Source: Microbacterium trichothecenolyticum (GTDB lineage: Bacteria > Actinomycetota > Actinomycetes > Actinomycetales > Microbacteriaceae). From it: a stretch of 64,000 nucleotides of DNA. The translations under genes were made by a program, and so were the position numbers. Positions 51,346-60,732 of the stretch are shown here, in pieces. The DNA lies in assembly GCF_030818955.1 (NCBI RefSeq), contig NZ_JAUTBF010000001.1, positions 3,224,001-3,288,000 on the forward strand. Direction: 5' to 3'. The notes below the pieces were generated by a model. It was given only the letters and a program-made list of their open reading frames with translations, was not told where the DNA came from and searched no databases. The number at the start of each line of letters is the position of its first letter. Position 1 is the first letter of the stretch.

Positions 51346-52290
51346 TCAGTCCTGCGCGGCCTCCGACGCGTGCGACAGACGCGAGAGTTCGTCGTCGCTG
51401 AGATCGAGAGTGGCGCTGGCCAGCAGGTCGGCGACCTGCTCGACGCGCGAGGCGCTGGCGATGGGGGCGGCCACCGTCGGCTGTGCGCGAAGCCACGCGA
51501 GCGCCGTGGTGGCGATGGAGGCGCCGTGCGCGTTCCCGACCTCCTCGAGCGCATCGATCAGCGCGAGGCCGGCCGGGGTGGCGAGCTTCGCGGCACCGGC
51601 GGCGCGTGGCGAGTCGCTCGTGGCATCCGGGGCGCGGTACTTGCCGGTGAGGAATCCGCTCGCGAGGGCGTAGTAGGGCACGAGAGACATGCTGTACTGC
51701 TCCGCCACGGGGACGATCTCGGCCTCGACCTCGTCGCGGTGCACGAGGTTGTAGTGCGGTTGGATCGCCACCGGAAGGTCTGCGCCCGACGCCTCGGCGA
51801 GAGAGATCCACGCGCGGATGCGCTCGGCCGTGTAGTTCGACACGGCGACATACCGCACGAGACCGTCGGTCACCAGATCGGCGAAGGCGGCGACGGTCTC
51901 TTCGAGGGGTGTGTCGGCGTCGTCGAAATGGGCGTAGTACAGATCGATGGCGTCGACACCGAGGCGCTGCAGCGACGCCTCGGCCGCCGCGCGCACGTTC
52001 GAGGCGGACAGGCCGCGGAAATCGGGGTGCGTGCTCACCTTGGTGGCGATCACGAGGTTCGACGGCTTTCGGGAGGCGAGCCATTCGCCGATGAGGGTCT
52101 CGCTCTCGCCGCCCGAGTTGCCGGGGGCCCAGGCGCTGTAGCCGTCGGCGGTGTCGATGAAGTTCCCGCCGCCGTCGTGGAAGGCGTCGAGCACGGCGAA
52201 CGATGTCTCGCGGTCGGCCGTCCAGCCGAAGACGTTCCCGCCGAGCGAGAGGGGGAGGATGTCGAGGTCGCTGCGTCCGATGCGCGTCAT
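51346..52290 (-). CDS. Aldo/keto reductase
   Basis: 314 residues; GGAAGGG ribosome site. TIM-barrel reductase: catalytic tetrad Asp (IDTADGYS with Tyr), Lys (VIATKVS) and His (LYYAHFDD); NADPH site at IASASRVEQVADLLAS near the end. Of the YdjG/AKR11-14-like group acting on aldehydes and ketones; physiological substrate unknown. Single gene, spaced by about 120 bases from the nucleosidase. Confidence 0.9.
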   Translation of the reverse strand: MTRIGRSDLDILPLSLGGNVFGWTADRETSFAVLDAFHDGGGNFIDTADGYSAWAPGNSGGESETLIGEWLASRKPSNLVIATKVSTHPDFRGLSASNVRAAAEASLQRLGVDAIDLYYAHFDDADTPLEETVAAFADLVTDGLVRYVAVSNYTAERIRAWISLAEASGADLPVAIQPHYNLVHRDEVEAEIVPVAEQYSMSLVPYYALASGFLTGKYRAPDATSDSPRAAGAAKLATPAGLALIDALEEVGNAHGASIATTALAWLRAQPTVAAPIASASRVEQVADLLASATLDLSDDELSRLSHASEAAQD

Positions 52291-52387
52291 GATGCCCTTC
52301 CGGTCGAGATGTCGGTGACCTCAGACACAACGAAGGGCGGCATCGAACATTCCCGTGGCGCGCCGGGGCGTCGCGAGCGGGCGGGGG

Positions 52388-52537
52388 TCAGGAGCCGCCG
52401 GACAGGATGCCGATCAGCCCGCTGATCAGCAGCCACAGCCCGATCCCCGCGCCGGCGATCCAGATGACCACCGTTCCCGCGGGGTACTTCTTCTTGCCGT
52501 CGGGGTCCTGGCCCTGCGAACCCCCGGGAGTGGTCAC
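52388..52537 (-). CDS. Small single-helix membrane protein
   Basis: 49 residues; the GTG at 52537 overlaps the stop of the preceding small gene as GTGA. A polar, Gly/Lys-rich N-tail precedes one membrane helix (TVVIWIAGAGIGLWLLISGL). No family recognised. Too short for most gene-callers, but supported by coupling and the clear helix. Confidence 0.6.
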   Translation of the reverse strand: MTTPGGSQGQDPDGKKKYPAGTVVIWIAGAGIGLWLLISGLIGILSGGS

Positions 52538-52731
52538 GAACGCACCATGGTGACGATCGAGGCGATGAGCACGATGAGACCTCCGACGACGGCGATGGCG
52601 GCGATGATCGGTCCGCCACCGGTGAGGAATGCAACGACGCCGAGTGTCAGGAAGAGCGCGGCCACCACGATGCCGAGCACCTGATACACGCGGTACCGCG
52701 TCACGCCGTCCCTGATTCTCTCTTCGCTCAC
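52534..52731 (-). CDS. Small two-helix membrane protein
   Basis: 65 residues from a GTG with GGGGGT upstream. Helices at about 16-37 and 41-62 (IIAAIAVVGGLIVLIASIV). Overlaps the next small membrane-protein gene, so they may form one complex. Unknown function. Confidence 0.68.
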   Translation of the reverse strand: MSEERIRDGVTRYRVYQVLGIVVAALFLTLGVVAFLTGGGPIIAAIAVVGGLIVLIASIVTMVRS

Positions 52732-52840
52732 GTCGACCCCCTGGCCTCCAGGCTACCGAAAACCTGGGTGTCTGCTGAGATAGGGAGTGCACGATCGCAT
52801 CTCGATCCCCCCCGCGGTGCACGCGGCGTAGCGTATGCCC

Positions 52841-53338
52841 ATGGTGCGCCCCGTTCCCGATCCCGTTCGTCCCGGCCAGGAATCCGTGTGGGACTACCCG
52901 CGCCCGCCCCGCGTCGAACGGGTGCGCGCACGGGCGCAGATCGACTTCGGAGGGAAGCGCATCGTCGACACCGATGATGTCGTGCGAGTGCTCGAGACGA
53001 GCCATCCGCCGGTGTACTACCTGCCGATCGCCGCGTTCGTCGACGCACTGACACGGGGCGAAGGGGCGTCGTTCTGCGAGTTCAAAGGCGCAGCCCGCTA
53101 CTTCGACGTGCACGGCGGCGGGGGAGCGGTGGCCCATCGTGCCGCGTGGAACTACCCCAACCCCATGCCCGGCTATGAGGTACTCGCCGACCGCGTCGCC
53201 GTGTACGCCGGCCCGATGGATGCGGTGATCCTCGGCGGCGAGACGGTCAGGCCGCAGCCGGGAGGCTTCTACGGCGGATGGGTCACGGACGACCTGGCCG
53301 GGCCGTTCAAGGGCGTGCCGGGGTCGATGGGGTGGTGA
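52841..53338 (+). CDS. DUF427 family protein
   Basis: 165 residues. I take the ATG at 52841, 6 bases behind the TAGCGT -10 box, over the ATG at 52835. DUF427 hallmarks: ESVWDYPRPPRVE, ETSHPPVYYLPI, CEFKGAARYFDV and the final FYGGWVTDDLAGPFKGVPGS. A small beta-rich fold; some fungal and bacterial homologues are annotated but no reaction is settled. Monocistronic. Confidence 0.88.
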   Translation: MVRPVPDPVRPGQESVWDYPRPPRVERVRARAQIDFGGKRIVDTDDVVRVLETSHPPVYYLPIAAFVDALTRGEGASFCEFKGAARYFDVHGGGGAVAHRAAWNYPNPMPGYEVLADRVAVYAGPMDAVILGGETVRPQPGGFYGGWVTDDLAGPFKGVPGSMGW

Positions 53339-53370
53339 CGCGTCGCGTACCGGAGTGACACCACACGGGG

Positions 53371-55428
53371 TCAGTCGCGGAACGCCTGCGGTACTGCCGC
53401 ATGAAGATCGGCGAGCCACACGCGGGCGTTCCCGTCGGAGGGTGCGCGCCAATCGCCGCGCGGAGACAGCGAGCCCGCGGGGGAGACCTTCGGCCCGTTG
53501 GGGATCGCGGTGCGTTTGAACTGCGCGAAGCCGAAGAAGCGCTTCAGGAACACCTCGAGCCATCTCGCAACCGTGACCAGGTCGTATGACGGCCGCTCGG
53601 CCTCGGGGTAGCCGGGGGGCCAGGCTCCGGCATCCGGATCGCTCCAGGCATGCGCGGCGAGGAAGGCGATCTTCGACGGGCGGAAGCCGAAGCGCAGCAC
53701 GTGGTACAGCGTGAAGTCGTGCAGGTTGTAGGGCCCGATGCGGTCTTCGGTGGATTGCATGCGGCCGTCTTGACCGGCCGGCACGAGCTCGGGGCTGATC
53801 TCGGTGTCGAGGACCGCCTGGAGTACGTCGACGGTGGCGGCACTGAGTTCGCCGGCCGAGATGACCCAGCGGATGACGTGTTGGATGAGCGTCTTGGGGA
53901 CGCCGGGGTTCACGGAGTAGTGGCTCATCTGATCGCCCACCCCGTACGTCGACCACCCGAGCGCGATCTCGGACAGGTCGCCGGTGCCGACGACGATGCC
54001 GCCGTTCTGGTTGGCGAGGCGGAAGAGGTAGTCGGTGCGAAGGCCCGCCTGCACGTTCTCGAACGTGACGTCGTGCACCGGCTCGCCCGCGGCGAAGGGG
54101 TGGCCCATGCGCGACAGCATCTCGGTCGCCGCCGGGCGGATATCGATCTCTTCGATGCAGGCCCCGACGGCCTCGGCGAGAGCGATCGCATTGCGCTTGG
54201 TCTTCTCGCTCGTCGCGAAGCCGGGGAGCGTGTAGGTGAGGATGTCGCTGCGCGGACGCCCCATGCGGTCCATGGCCCGCGCGATGACGAGGAGGGCGTG
54301 TGTGGAGTCGAGCCCGCCGCTGACACCCAGCACGGGTTTGGGGTTGCCGATGGCTTCGAGACGCTGCACGAGACCCGACACCTGGATGTTGAACGCCTCA
54401 TAGCAGTCCTGGGCGAGGCGGGCCGGGTCGTCGGGGACGAACGGGAAGCGATCGAGCGTGCGGCGCAGGCCGATGTCGGTCGCGGGCGGGGCGAGCTCGA
54501 ACGACACCGTGCGGAACACGGGCGCGCTCGTACGGCGGTTGTCGTCGAACGTGCCCTGGCGGAGGCGGTCCTGGCGCAGGCGGTCGAGGTCGACGTCGGC
54601 GACGCTGCGGCGGGGGCCGTCGGGGAAGCGCTCGGTCGTGGCGAGCAGCTGCCCGCCCTCGTAGATCATGGTCTGCCCGTCCCACGACACGTCGTTGGTC
54701 GACTCGCCCTGCCCGGCGGCGGCGTAGACGTACGCGGCGAGGCAGCGCAGGGACTGCGACTGCGAGAGCAGGTTGCGGTCGTCGGCGCGGCCGATCGTGA
54801 TGGGGCTGCCCGAGAGGTTTCCCAGCACCGTCGCGCCGGCGAGGGCGGCGCCCGACGACGGGGGGATGGGCACCCAGACGTCTTCGCAGACCTCGGCGTG
54901 CAGGGTCAAACCGGGCACGTCGACGGCGTCGAAGAGCAGGTCGGGGCCGAAGGGGACCGTTTCGCCCATCACCCGGATGTGCTGTCCCGCCTGATCGTCA
55001 CCGCGGGCATACCAGCGGTGCTCGTAGAACTCGCGGTACGTCGGCAGATACGCCTTCGGGGCGACGCCGAGCACGCGGCCGCGGTGGATGACGACCGCGC
55101 AGTTGTAGAGGCGGTTGCGGTGCCGCAGTGGCGCACCGACCATCAGAACCGGCAACAGATCGACGGATGCCAGGACGAGACGCTCCACCGCTACCTCGAC
55201 GGCATCGAGCAGGGCATCCTGCATGACCAGGTCGTCGATCGCGTAGCCGGTGAGGCAGAGCTCGGGGAAGACGGCGACGGCCACGCCCTCGGCGTCGCAC
55301 GCGCGGGCGGACTCGAGCACGGCGTCGGCGTTGGCGGCCGGATCGGCGATGGCGACGGGGATCGTGCATGCCGCGACGCGCGCGAAGCCGTGCCGGTAGA
55401 CGCTCTCGAACGGCAGATCGGTGATCAC
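53371..55428 (-). CDS. nadE: Glutamine-dependent NAD synthetase
   Basis: 685 residues, GTG start with CAGACT 6 bases and GGAGAG close by. N-terminal nitrilase-type glutaminase domain with the Glu56-Lys125-Cys181 triad (FPELCLTG, VAPKAYLPT, HAEVCEDVW); C-terminal ATP-pyrophosphatase domain with LGVSGGLDSTHALL (P-loop SGGxDS) and later GTGDLSEIALGWSTYGVGDQ (in part). Amidates deamido-NAD with ammonia channelled from glutamine. Full length for actinobacterial NadE. Divergent from the nuclease-helicase gene. Confidence 0.96.
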   Translation of the reverse strand: MITDLPFESVYRHGFARVAACTIPVAIADPAANADAVLESARACDAEGVAVAVFPELCLTGYAIDDLVMQDALLDAVEVAVERLVLASVDLLPVLMVGAPLRHRNRLYNCAVVIHRGRVLGVAPKAYLPTYREFYEHRWYARGDDQAGQHIRVMGETVPFGPDLLFDAVDVPGLTLHAEVCEDVWVPIPPSSGAALAGATVLGNLSGSPITIGRADDRNLLSQSQSLRCLAAYVYAAAGQGESTNDVSWDGQTMIYEGGQLLATTERFPDGPRRSVADVDLDRLRQDRLRQGTFDDNRRTSAPVFRTVSFELAPPATDIGLRRTLDRFPFVPDDPARLAQDCYEAFNIQVSGLVQRLEAIGNPKPVLGVSGGLDSTHALLVIARAMDRMGRPRSDILTYTLPGFATSEKTKRNAIALAEAVGACIEEIDIRPAATEMLSRMGHPFAAGEPVHDVTFENVQAGLRTDYLFRLANQNGGIVVGTGDLSEIALGWSTYGVGDQMSHYSVNPGVPKTLIQHVIRWVISAGELSAATVDVLQAVLDTEISPELVPAGQDGRMQSTEDRIGPYNLHDFTLYHVLRFGFRPSKIAFLAAHAWSDPDAGAWPPGYPEAERPSYDLVTVARWLEVFLKRFFGFAQFKRTAIPNGPKVSPAGSLSPRGDWRAPSDGNARVWLADLHAAVPQAFRD

Positions 55429-55525
55429 CTCTCCAGTCTGGCAGGCCCCTCCGACACTGTGGCGGCCGTTTCCCGCAGTGGGCCGACCCTGTGGACGCGC
55501 GCACGGCGATGTCGGTGGCCCCCGT

Positions 55526-55531
55526 TAGCGT
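55526..55531 (+). promoter_or_regulatory. -10 box (TAGCGT) of the nuclease-helicase gene
   Basis: TAGCGT ends 8 bases before the ATG at 55540 without a ribosome site between, consistent with leaderless or near-leaderless transcription. Confidence 0.45.
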
Positions 55532-55539
55532 GGATTCCC

Positions 55540-58500
55540 ATGCGGTACATCGAACACGACGGGCGGATCGTCTGGAGCGCCAGCGACCTCAAGGCTGCGG
55601 CCGAGTGCGAGTTCGCCTGGTTGCGGGCCATCGACGCCAAGATCGGTCGTATCGCCGCCGTCGACGACCCCGAAGACGCCACCCTCGAGCGCGCGGCGCG
55701 CCTGGGCACCGCCCACGAGCTGCGGGTGCTCGACGAGTACCGCGCGCGCTTCGGTACGGCGGTGCGCGAGATCCCCGCTGCGCGGTCGTCCGACGCTGTA
55801 GCGCTCGCCGAGGCCGTGCGTCTCACCGACGACGCTCTGGCCGATCCCGCCGTCGAAGTCGTCTACCAGGCTGCTTTCGCCACCGACGAGTTCGTCGGCT
55901 TCGCCGATTTCCTCGTCCGGACCCCCGTCCCGGGGTCTGACGGGGTGCGCCCGTGGATCGTGCAGGACACCAAGCTCGCCCGCCGCGCCCGCGTCACGGC
56001 CCTCATGCAACTCGCGGCCTACGTCGACCAGCTCGACCGTCTGGGCGTCCCGCGCTCCGACGAGGTCCAGCTGCTGCTCGGCGACGGCACGACGAGCACA
56101 CATCGCGTCGACGACCTGCTCCCGGTCTTCGCGCTGCGGCGAGAGCGTCTGCGCGCGCTGATCGCCGACCGCAGCGTCGAGCTCGGCGCGGCGGGCCCCG
56201 TGATCGGCTGGGGCGACGCGCGCGGTGACCTCGATGTCGTCGCGTGCGGGCGGTGCGCCACCTGCGAGCTCGAGGTCGTGGCGCACCGCGACCTGCTCCT
56301 CGTCGCGGGCATGCGACCCGTGCAGCGCGATCGGCTCCGCGCGAGCGGCATCCTGACCATCGACGATCTCGCTCGGGCCACCGCCGCACCCGCGGCGATG
56401 GGCGGCGACACGTTCGCCTCGCTGCGTACCCAGGCGCGACTGCAGCTCGACAGTCCGGCGGGCGTGCCCGCCGACGACGCGCCCGCGCACGCGGTGCCCA
56501 CGTTCGAGGTCGTGGCGCCGAAGTCGCTGGGGGTGCTCCCGCGCCCCGACCACGGTGACCTCTTCTTCGATTTCGAGGGCGACCCCCTCTATACCGAGGG
56601 CGTGGGCGAGCACTGGGGCATCGACTACCTGTTCGGCTGGGTCGACACCCGTGAGACGTACGGCGCGCTGTGGGCGCACACCTTCGACGAGGAGCGCATC
56701 GCGCTCGAGCGCTTCCTCGATATGGTCGCCCTGCGCCGCCAGCAGTATCCGAACATGCACATCTATCACTACGCCCCGTACGAGCCGACGCACCTGCTGA
56801 CGATGGCCGCGCGCTACGGAGTACGCGAGGCCGACGTCGACCGGTTGCTGCGCGACGGGGTCTTCGTCGACCTGTACCCGGTCGTGCGTCGCGCGCTCCG
56901 CGTCGGGTCGCGCTCGTACTCGATCAAGAAGCTCGAGCCGCTCTACATGGGCGACAAGGTGCGCACGAGCGACGTGCAGCGCGGCGACGACTCGATCGTG
57001 AAGTACGTCGAGGCGCGCGCCCTCGCGGCCGATGGTGCCGCCGATGCCGCGCAGGCGGTGCTCGACGACCTCGCCGACTACAACCGGTACGACTGCGTGT
57101 CGACTCGTCGCCTGCGCGACTGGTTGGTCGATCGCGCGCGCGAATCGGGCGCGGTGCCCGCCCGCGGCGCCGAGCCCGACGAACAGGCCTACGAGCCCTC
57201 CCCGCGCGCGACGGCCCTCCAACGCTGGGCGGCGCACGCGGCCGAGTCCGTTGGCACCGATTCCCCCGATGCGACGGCCCTGCGTCTGGCGGCAGCCGCG
57301 ATCGATTACTACCCCCGCGAAGAGAAGACCTACTGGGCGACGCACTTCCTGCGTCTGCGCGAGCCCGTGTCGGTGTGGGAAGAGACCCGCGATGTCGTGG
57401 TCGTCGACGCCTCCCGCTCGCGCGTCGTGGCCGATTGGCATATCGCCGAGTCAGGTCGGGGATCCGAGCGTCGCCTGGTCGAGCTGCGCGGCGAGCTCGC
57501 GCCGGGAACCCGCCTGAGTGCAGATGCCGAACCCTTCGCCGTCTACGACCTGCCCGTGCCCTTCCCGCTCGACACCCGCCCGCGGTGGATCCACGGCGCT
57601 CGTCGGGTCACCGTGCGCGAGGTGCTCGATGACGGTGCGGTCGTCGAAGAGGTCGCCGCCGACGGCGTGACATGGGACGAACTGCCGCTGGCACTCACCC
57701 CGCCCGCGCCCCCGCGCGCCGGCAACCAGCAGAAGGCGATCGACGCGTGGGCAGACGCGATCCTGGCCGCGGCGCCGGCGATTCCCGAGGGGCCCGCGGC
57801 CGACATCCTGCGCCGTGTCCCCCCGCGCACCCGGTCGGGCGCACTCGTGCCCGTCGCTCATCGACCCGGCGCCCCGGGCGACGCTCGGCCGGCCGACGAT
57901 GCTCCGGGCATCGGCGGCGACGTATGCACCGGCGACACGATCGCCGGTGAGACGACCGCCGGCGTGACGGGCACCCTCGGCGTGACGGGCGTCCTCGGCG
58001 CGACCGCTTCCGGCGCGACCGCTGCCGTGACGGGTATCCCCGCGACGGGCGCCCCCGCGACTGGCGTTGCCGAAACGGGCAACGCCGTCGACGAGGTCAC
58101 CGCGATCGCCCGCAGCGTCATCGACCTCGACCGCAGCTACCTCGCCGTGCAGGGGCCTCCTGGCACCGGCAAGACGTATGTCGGCTCGCACGTCATCGCC
58201 CGGCTCGTGGCCGAGCGCGGCTATCGCATCGGTGTCGTCGCGCAGTCTCACGCGACCATCGAGCACATGCTCGACCAGGTCATCGCGGCGGGGGTTCCGG
58301 CATCCCGGGTCGGCAAGGCGCCGAAAGACCCGAGCGTGTCGCACGCGTTCACGGTGCTGCCGAAGAACGGGGTCGCGGCCTTCACCGCCGAGAACGCCGC
58401 GCACGGGTTCGTCGTCGGCGGCACCGCGTGGGACTTCAGTCACGAGGCCCGCATCCCACGCGGCAGCCTCGACCTGCTCGTGATCGATGAGGCGGGGCAG

Positions 58501-59307
58501 TTCTCGCTCGCCTCGACCATCGCCGTCTCGCTCTCGGCGCAGCGACTGCTGCTGCTGGGCGACCCGCAACAGCTGCCCCAGGTCAGCCAGGGCACGCACC
58601 CCGAGCCGGTCGACACGTCGGCGCTGGGCTGGATCATCGACGGCGCCGAGGTGGTGCCGGCCGAGCTCGGATACTTCCTCGCGCGCACGCGCCGCATGCA
58701 TCCGGCCGTCGCGGAGCCGGTGTCGCGCCTGTCGTACGAGGGGCGTCTCGCGGCTCACCCGTCGACGGCGCTCCGCCAGCTCGACGGGGTGGAGCCGGGC
58801 GTGCACGCCGTGCCGGTGCGCCACAGCGGGAATGCGACCTGTTCCCCCGAAGAGGCGGCCGAGGTCGTGCGCCTCGTGGCCGACCTCGTCGGACGCGCGT
58901 GGACCGGGGCCGAGGGCGGGACCGGCGACTCCGCCGTCGTGCACGACGAACGGCCGCTCCGTGCCGACGACATCATCGTCATCACCCCGTACAACGCGCA
59001 GCAGGTCGCGGTCGAAGAGGCGCTGGCCGCAGCGGGTCTCGCCGACGTGCCGGTGGGCACCGTCGATCGGTTTCAGGGCAAGGAAGCGGTCGTGGCGATC
59101 CTCACGCTCGCGGCGTCGTCGGGTCGCGAAGCTCCCCGAGGATTGGAGTTCCTGCTGCTACGCAACCGCATCAACGTGGCGATCTCGCGGGCGATGCAGG
59201 CGGCGTACGTCGTGTACTCGCCGTCGCTGCTCGACGACCTTCCCCGCACGCCAGAGGGCGTAGCGCGCCTGAGCGGGTTCGCGCGTCTCGTCGCCGGCGC
59301 CGAGTGA
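55540..59307 (+). CDS. TM0106-type RecB-like nuclease fused to a superfamily 1 helicase
   Basis: 1255 residues. N-terminal (about 1-270) Cas4/RecB-like nuclease of the TM0106 class: WSASDLKAAAECEFAWL, IVQDTKLARRARVTALMQLA (PD-(D/E)xK core QDTK with QLA) and the cysteines CGRCATCELEV of a probable iron-sulfur site. Middle (about 330-530) RNase-H-like domain with LFFDFEGDPLY and YNRYDCVSTRRL. C-terminal DNA2/UPF1-like helicase: Walker [10 protein letters not shown] (about 872-880), DEAGQFSLAS, TVDRFQGKEAVVAI and the final RNRINVAISRA motif VI. A Thr/Gly-rich insertion lies just before Walker A. Possibly acts in DNA repair or processing. Confidence 0.9.
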   Translation: MRYIEHDGRIVWSASDLKAAAECEFAWLRAIDAKIGRIAAVDDPEDATLERAARLGTAHELRVLDEYRARFGTAVREIPAARSSDAVALAEAVRLTDDALADPAVEVVYQAAFATDEFVGFADFLVRTPVPGSDGVRPWIVQDTKLARRARVTALMQLAAYVDQLDRLGVPRSDEVQLLLGDGTTSTHRVDDLLPVFALRRERLRALIADRSVELGAAGPVIGWGDARGDLDVVACGRCATCELEVVAHRDLLLVAGMRPVQRDRLRASGILTIDDLARATAAPAAMGGDTFASLRTQARLQLDSPAGVPADDAPAHAVPTFEVVAPKSLGVLPRPDHGDLFFDFEGDPLYTEGVGEHWGIDYLFGWVDTRETYGALWAHTFDEERIALERFLDMVALRRQQYPNMHIYHYAPYEPTHLLTMAARYGVREADVDRLLRDGVFVDLYPVVRRALRVGSRSYSIKKLEPLYMGDKVRTSDVQRGDDSIVKYVEARALAADGAADAAQAVLDDLADYNRYDCVSTRRLRDWLVDRARESGAVPARGAEPDEQAYEPSPRATALQRWAAHAAESVGTDSPDATALRLAAAAIDYYPREEKTYWATHFLRLREPVSVWEETRDVVVVDASRSRVVADWHIAESGRGSERRLVELRGELAPGTRLSADAEPFAVYDLPVPFPLDTRPRWIHGARRVTVREVLDDGAVVEEVAADGVTWDELPLALTPPAPPRAGNQQKAIDAWADAILAAAPAIPEGPAADILRRVPPRTRSGALVPVAHRPGAPGDARPADDAPGIGGDVCTGDTIAGETTAGVTGTLGVTGVLGATASGATAAVTGIPATGAPATGVAETGNAVDEVTAIARSVIDLDRSYLAVQGPPGTGKTYVGSHVIARLVAERGYRIGVVAQSHATIEHMLDQVIAAGVPASRVGKAPKDPSVSHAFTVLPKNGVAAFTAENAAHGFVVGGTAWDFSHEARIPRGSLDLLVIDEAGQFSLASTIAVSLSAQRLLLLGDPQQLPQVSQGTHPEPVDTSALGWIIDGAEVVPAELGYFLARTRRMHPAVAEPVSRLSYEGRLAAHPSTALRQLDGVEPGVHAVPVRHSGNATCSPEEAAEVVRLVADLVGRAWTGAEGGTGDSAVVHDERPLRADDIIVITPYNAQQVAVEEALAAAGLADVPVGTVDRFQGKEAVVAILTLAASSGREAPRGLEFLLLRNRINVAISRAMQAAYVVYSPSLLDDLPRTPEGVARLSGFARLVAGAE
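57898..58085 (+). repeat. Thr/Gly/Ala-rich degenerate repeat inside the nuclease-helicase
   Basis: Short imperfect repeats such as GTGACGGGC(A/G)(C/T)CCTCGGC encode TGTLGVTGVLGATASGATAA and TGIPATGAPATG at about residues 790-848, immediately ahead of the helicase domain. The composition differs from the flanking domains. Likely a flexible linker that grew by slippage. Confidence 0.6.
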
Positions 59308-59404
59308 TCGCCGGCTTCGCATCGGGGCGTCCCGGCACCCCGTTCGTGATGTCCTGGGACGAGTTGGAGCGCGCTGTTCCGTTTGCGGGGCGCGCCCGGT
59401 CAGG

Positions 59405-59470
59405 TTTGGGGCGTGTTCTTCCGTTCGGGGCGCGAAATACGACGCCCCAAACGGAAGAACACGCCCCAAA
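59405..59470. repeat. 66-nt near-perfect palindromic element between convergent genes
   Basis: A 28-base left arm (59405-59432, starting TTTGGGGCGTGTTCTTCCGT) pairs with the right arm (59443-59470, ending ACGGAAGAACACGCCCCAAA) with one mismatch, leaving a 10-base loop. A partial copy of the arm (TTCCGTTTGCGGGGCGCG) lies about 30 bases to the left. The arms lack T tracts, but position between two convergent genes fits a bidirectional terminator; the length also fits a REP/MITE-type mobile palindrome. Confidence 0.75.
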
Positions 59471-59561
59471 GCGTGCGGTGCCGCGGCGATACGCGAACGT
59501 GCCCCGCCCGCGCGCCCGCGGACGGGGCACGAGCCGCGCAGCGGTGGCCCCGGATCCGGGG

Positions 59562-60194
59562 TCAGGCCGTGCCGTACAGGCGGTCGCCCGCGTCGCCGAG
59601 ACCGGGCACGATGTAGCCCTTCTCGTTGAGACGCTCGTCGACGGCGCCGAGCACCAGCGTCACGTCGTGGCCCTCGACCTGCTTCTCGATCGCCGCGACG
59701 CCCTCGGGGGCGCCCAGCAGGCAGATGGCGGTGACGTCCTGCGCCCCGCGCGCGAACAGGAAGTTGATGGCCGCCCCGAGCGATCCGCCGGTCGCGAGCA
59801 TCGGGTCGAGCACGAAGCACTGACGATCGCTCAGGTCGTCGGGCAGACGCTCGGCGTAGGTCGTGGGCTCGAAGGTCTCCTCGTCGCGCACCATGCCCAA
59901 GAAGCCGACCTCGGCGGTGGGCAGCAGCTTCACCATGCCCTCGAGCATGCCGAGACCGGCGCGCAGGATCGGTACGACGATCGGGCGCGGCTCGCTGATC
60001 TTCACGCCCTCGGTGCGCGTCACGGGAGTCTGGATCTCGATGGGCTCGACACGCACGTTGCGCGTGGCCTCGTACGCGAGCAGCGTCACCAGCTCTTCGG
60101 TGAGCTGGCGGAACACCGGCGACGACGTCTGCGCGTCGCGCAGCACCGTGAGCTTGTGGGTGATGAGGGGGTGGTCGGCGACGTGGACACGCAT
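59562..60194 (-). CDS. upp: Uracil phosphoribosyltransferase
   Basis: 210 residues from the ATG at 60194, 7 bases behind TAGCCT (leaderless). Type I PRTase: [17 protein letters not shown] flexible loop, PRPP loop [14 protein letters not shown], and uracil-binding [20 protein letters not shown] (the conserved C-terminal G-x-GDAGDR). Salvages uracil with PRPP to UMP in the cytoplasm. Complete. Divergent from tadA by about 57 bases. Confidence 0.96.
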   Translation of the reverse strand: MRVHVADHPLITHKLTVLRDAQTSSPVFRQLTEELVTLLAYEATRNVRVEPIEIQTPVTRTEGVKISEPRPIVVPILRAGLGMLEGMVKLLPTAEVGFLGMVRDEETFEPTTYAERLPDDLSDRQCFVLDPMLATGGSLGAAINFLFARGAQDVTAICLLGAPEGVAAIEKQVEGHDVTLVLGAVDERLNEKGYIVPGLGDAGDRLYGTA

Positions 60195-60250
60195 AGGCTC
60201 AAGGCTAACCGTTCCGTTCGAACCTCCCACCCCCGCTTTTCGGAGCTCCC

Positions 60251-60721
60251 GTGACGCCGACCGCTGCCGACCGTGCCGCGCTGCGCCGTGCGTTCGCGCT
60301 GGCGAGCGAGGCCGAGTCCGACGGAGACGTCCCGGTCGGTGCGGTCGTCATCGACGCGGCGGGAGTCATCGTGGGAGAGGGACGCAACCTACGCGAGGTC
60401 ACCGGTGACCCGACCGCCCACGCCGAGGTGGTGGCCCTGCGCGCGGCTGCCCACGCCATCGGGTCATGGCATCTCGCCGGGTGCACGCTCGTGGTGACGC
60501 TCGAACCGTGCCTGATGTGCGCCGGGGCGATCCTGCAGGCACGGATGCCGCGCGTGGTGTTCGCCGCGTGGGATGCCAAGGCCGGTGCCGCGGGATCGAT
60601 GTACGACGTTCTGCGCGACCGGCGCCTGCCGCACCGGGTCGAGGTCGTCGGGGGCATCGCCGAAGCCGAGGCGGCGGCGCAATTGCAGGCGTTCTTCGCC
60701 GCGCGGCGCGACGACGTCTGA
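60251..60721 (+). CDS. tadA: tRNA-specific adenosine deaminase (A34 to inosine)
   Basis: 156 residues, GTG start. Zinc-dependent deaminase: HAE with ligand His57 and proton-shuttle Glu59, and PCLMC with ligands Cys87 and Cys90. The [10 protein letters not shown] opening and [20 protein letters not shown] (the substrate-specific loop) are characteristic. It edits the ACG anticodon of tRNA-Arg, which is encoded at 21526 in this window. Essential in most bacteria. Confidence 0.95.
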   Translation: MTPTAADRAALRRAFALASEAESDGDVPVGAVVIDAAGVIVGEGRNLREVTGDPTAHAEVVALRAAAHAIGSWHLAGCTLVVTLEPCLMCAGAILQARMPRVVFAAWDAKAGAAGSMYDVLRDRRLPHRVEVVGGIAEAEAAAQLQAFFAARRDDV

Positions 60722-60732
60722 GGTCGGTTCGC

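Noticed and set aside
53650..55539. Upstream extension of the nuclease-helicase frame through the NAD synthetase gene
   Set aside because: It is antisense to nadE; the recognisable nuclease domain begins at the ATG at 55540, which has a -10 box directly upstream.
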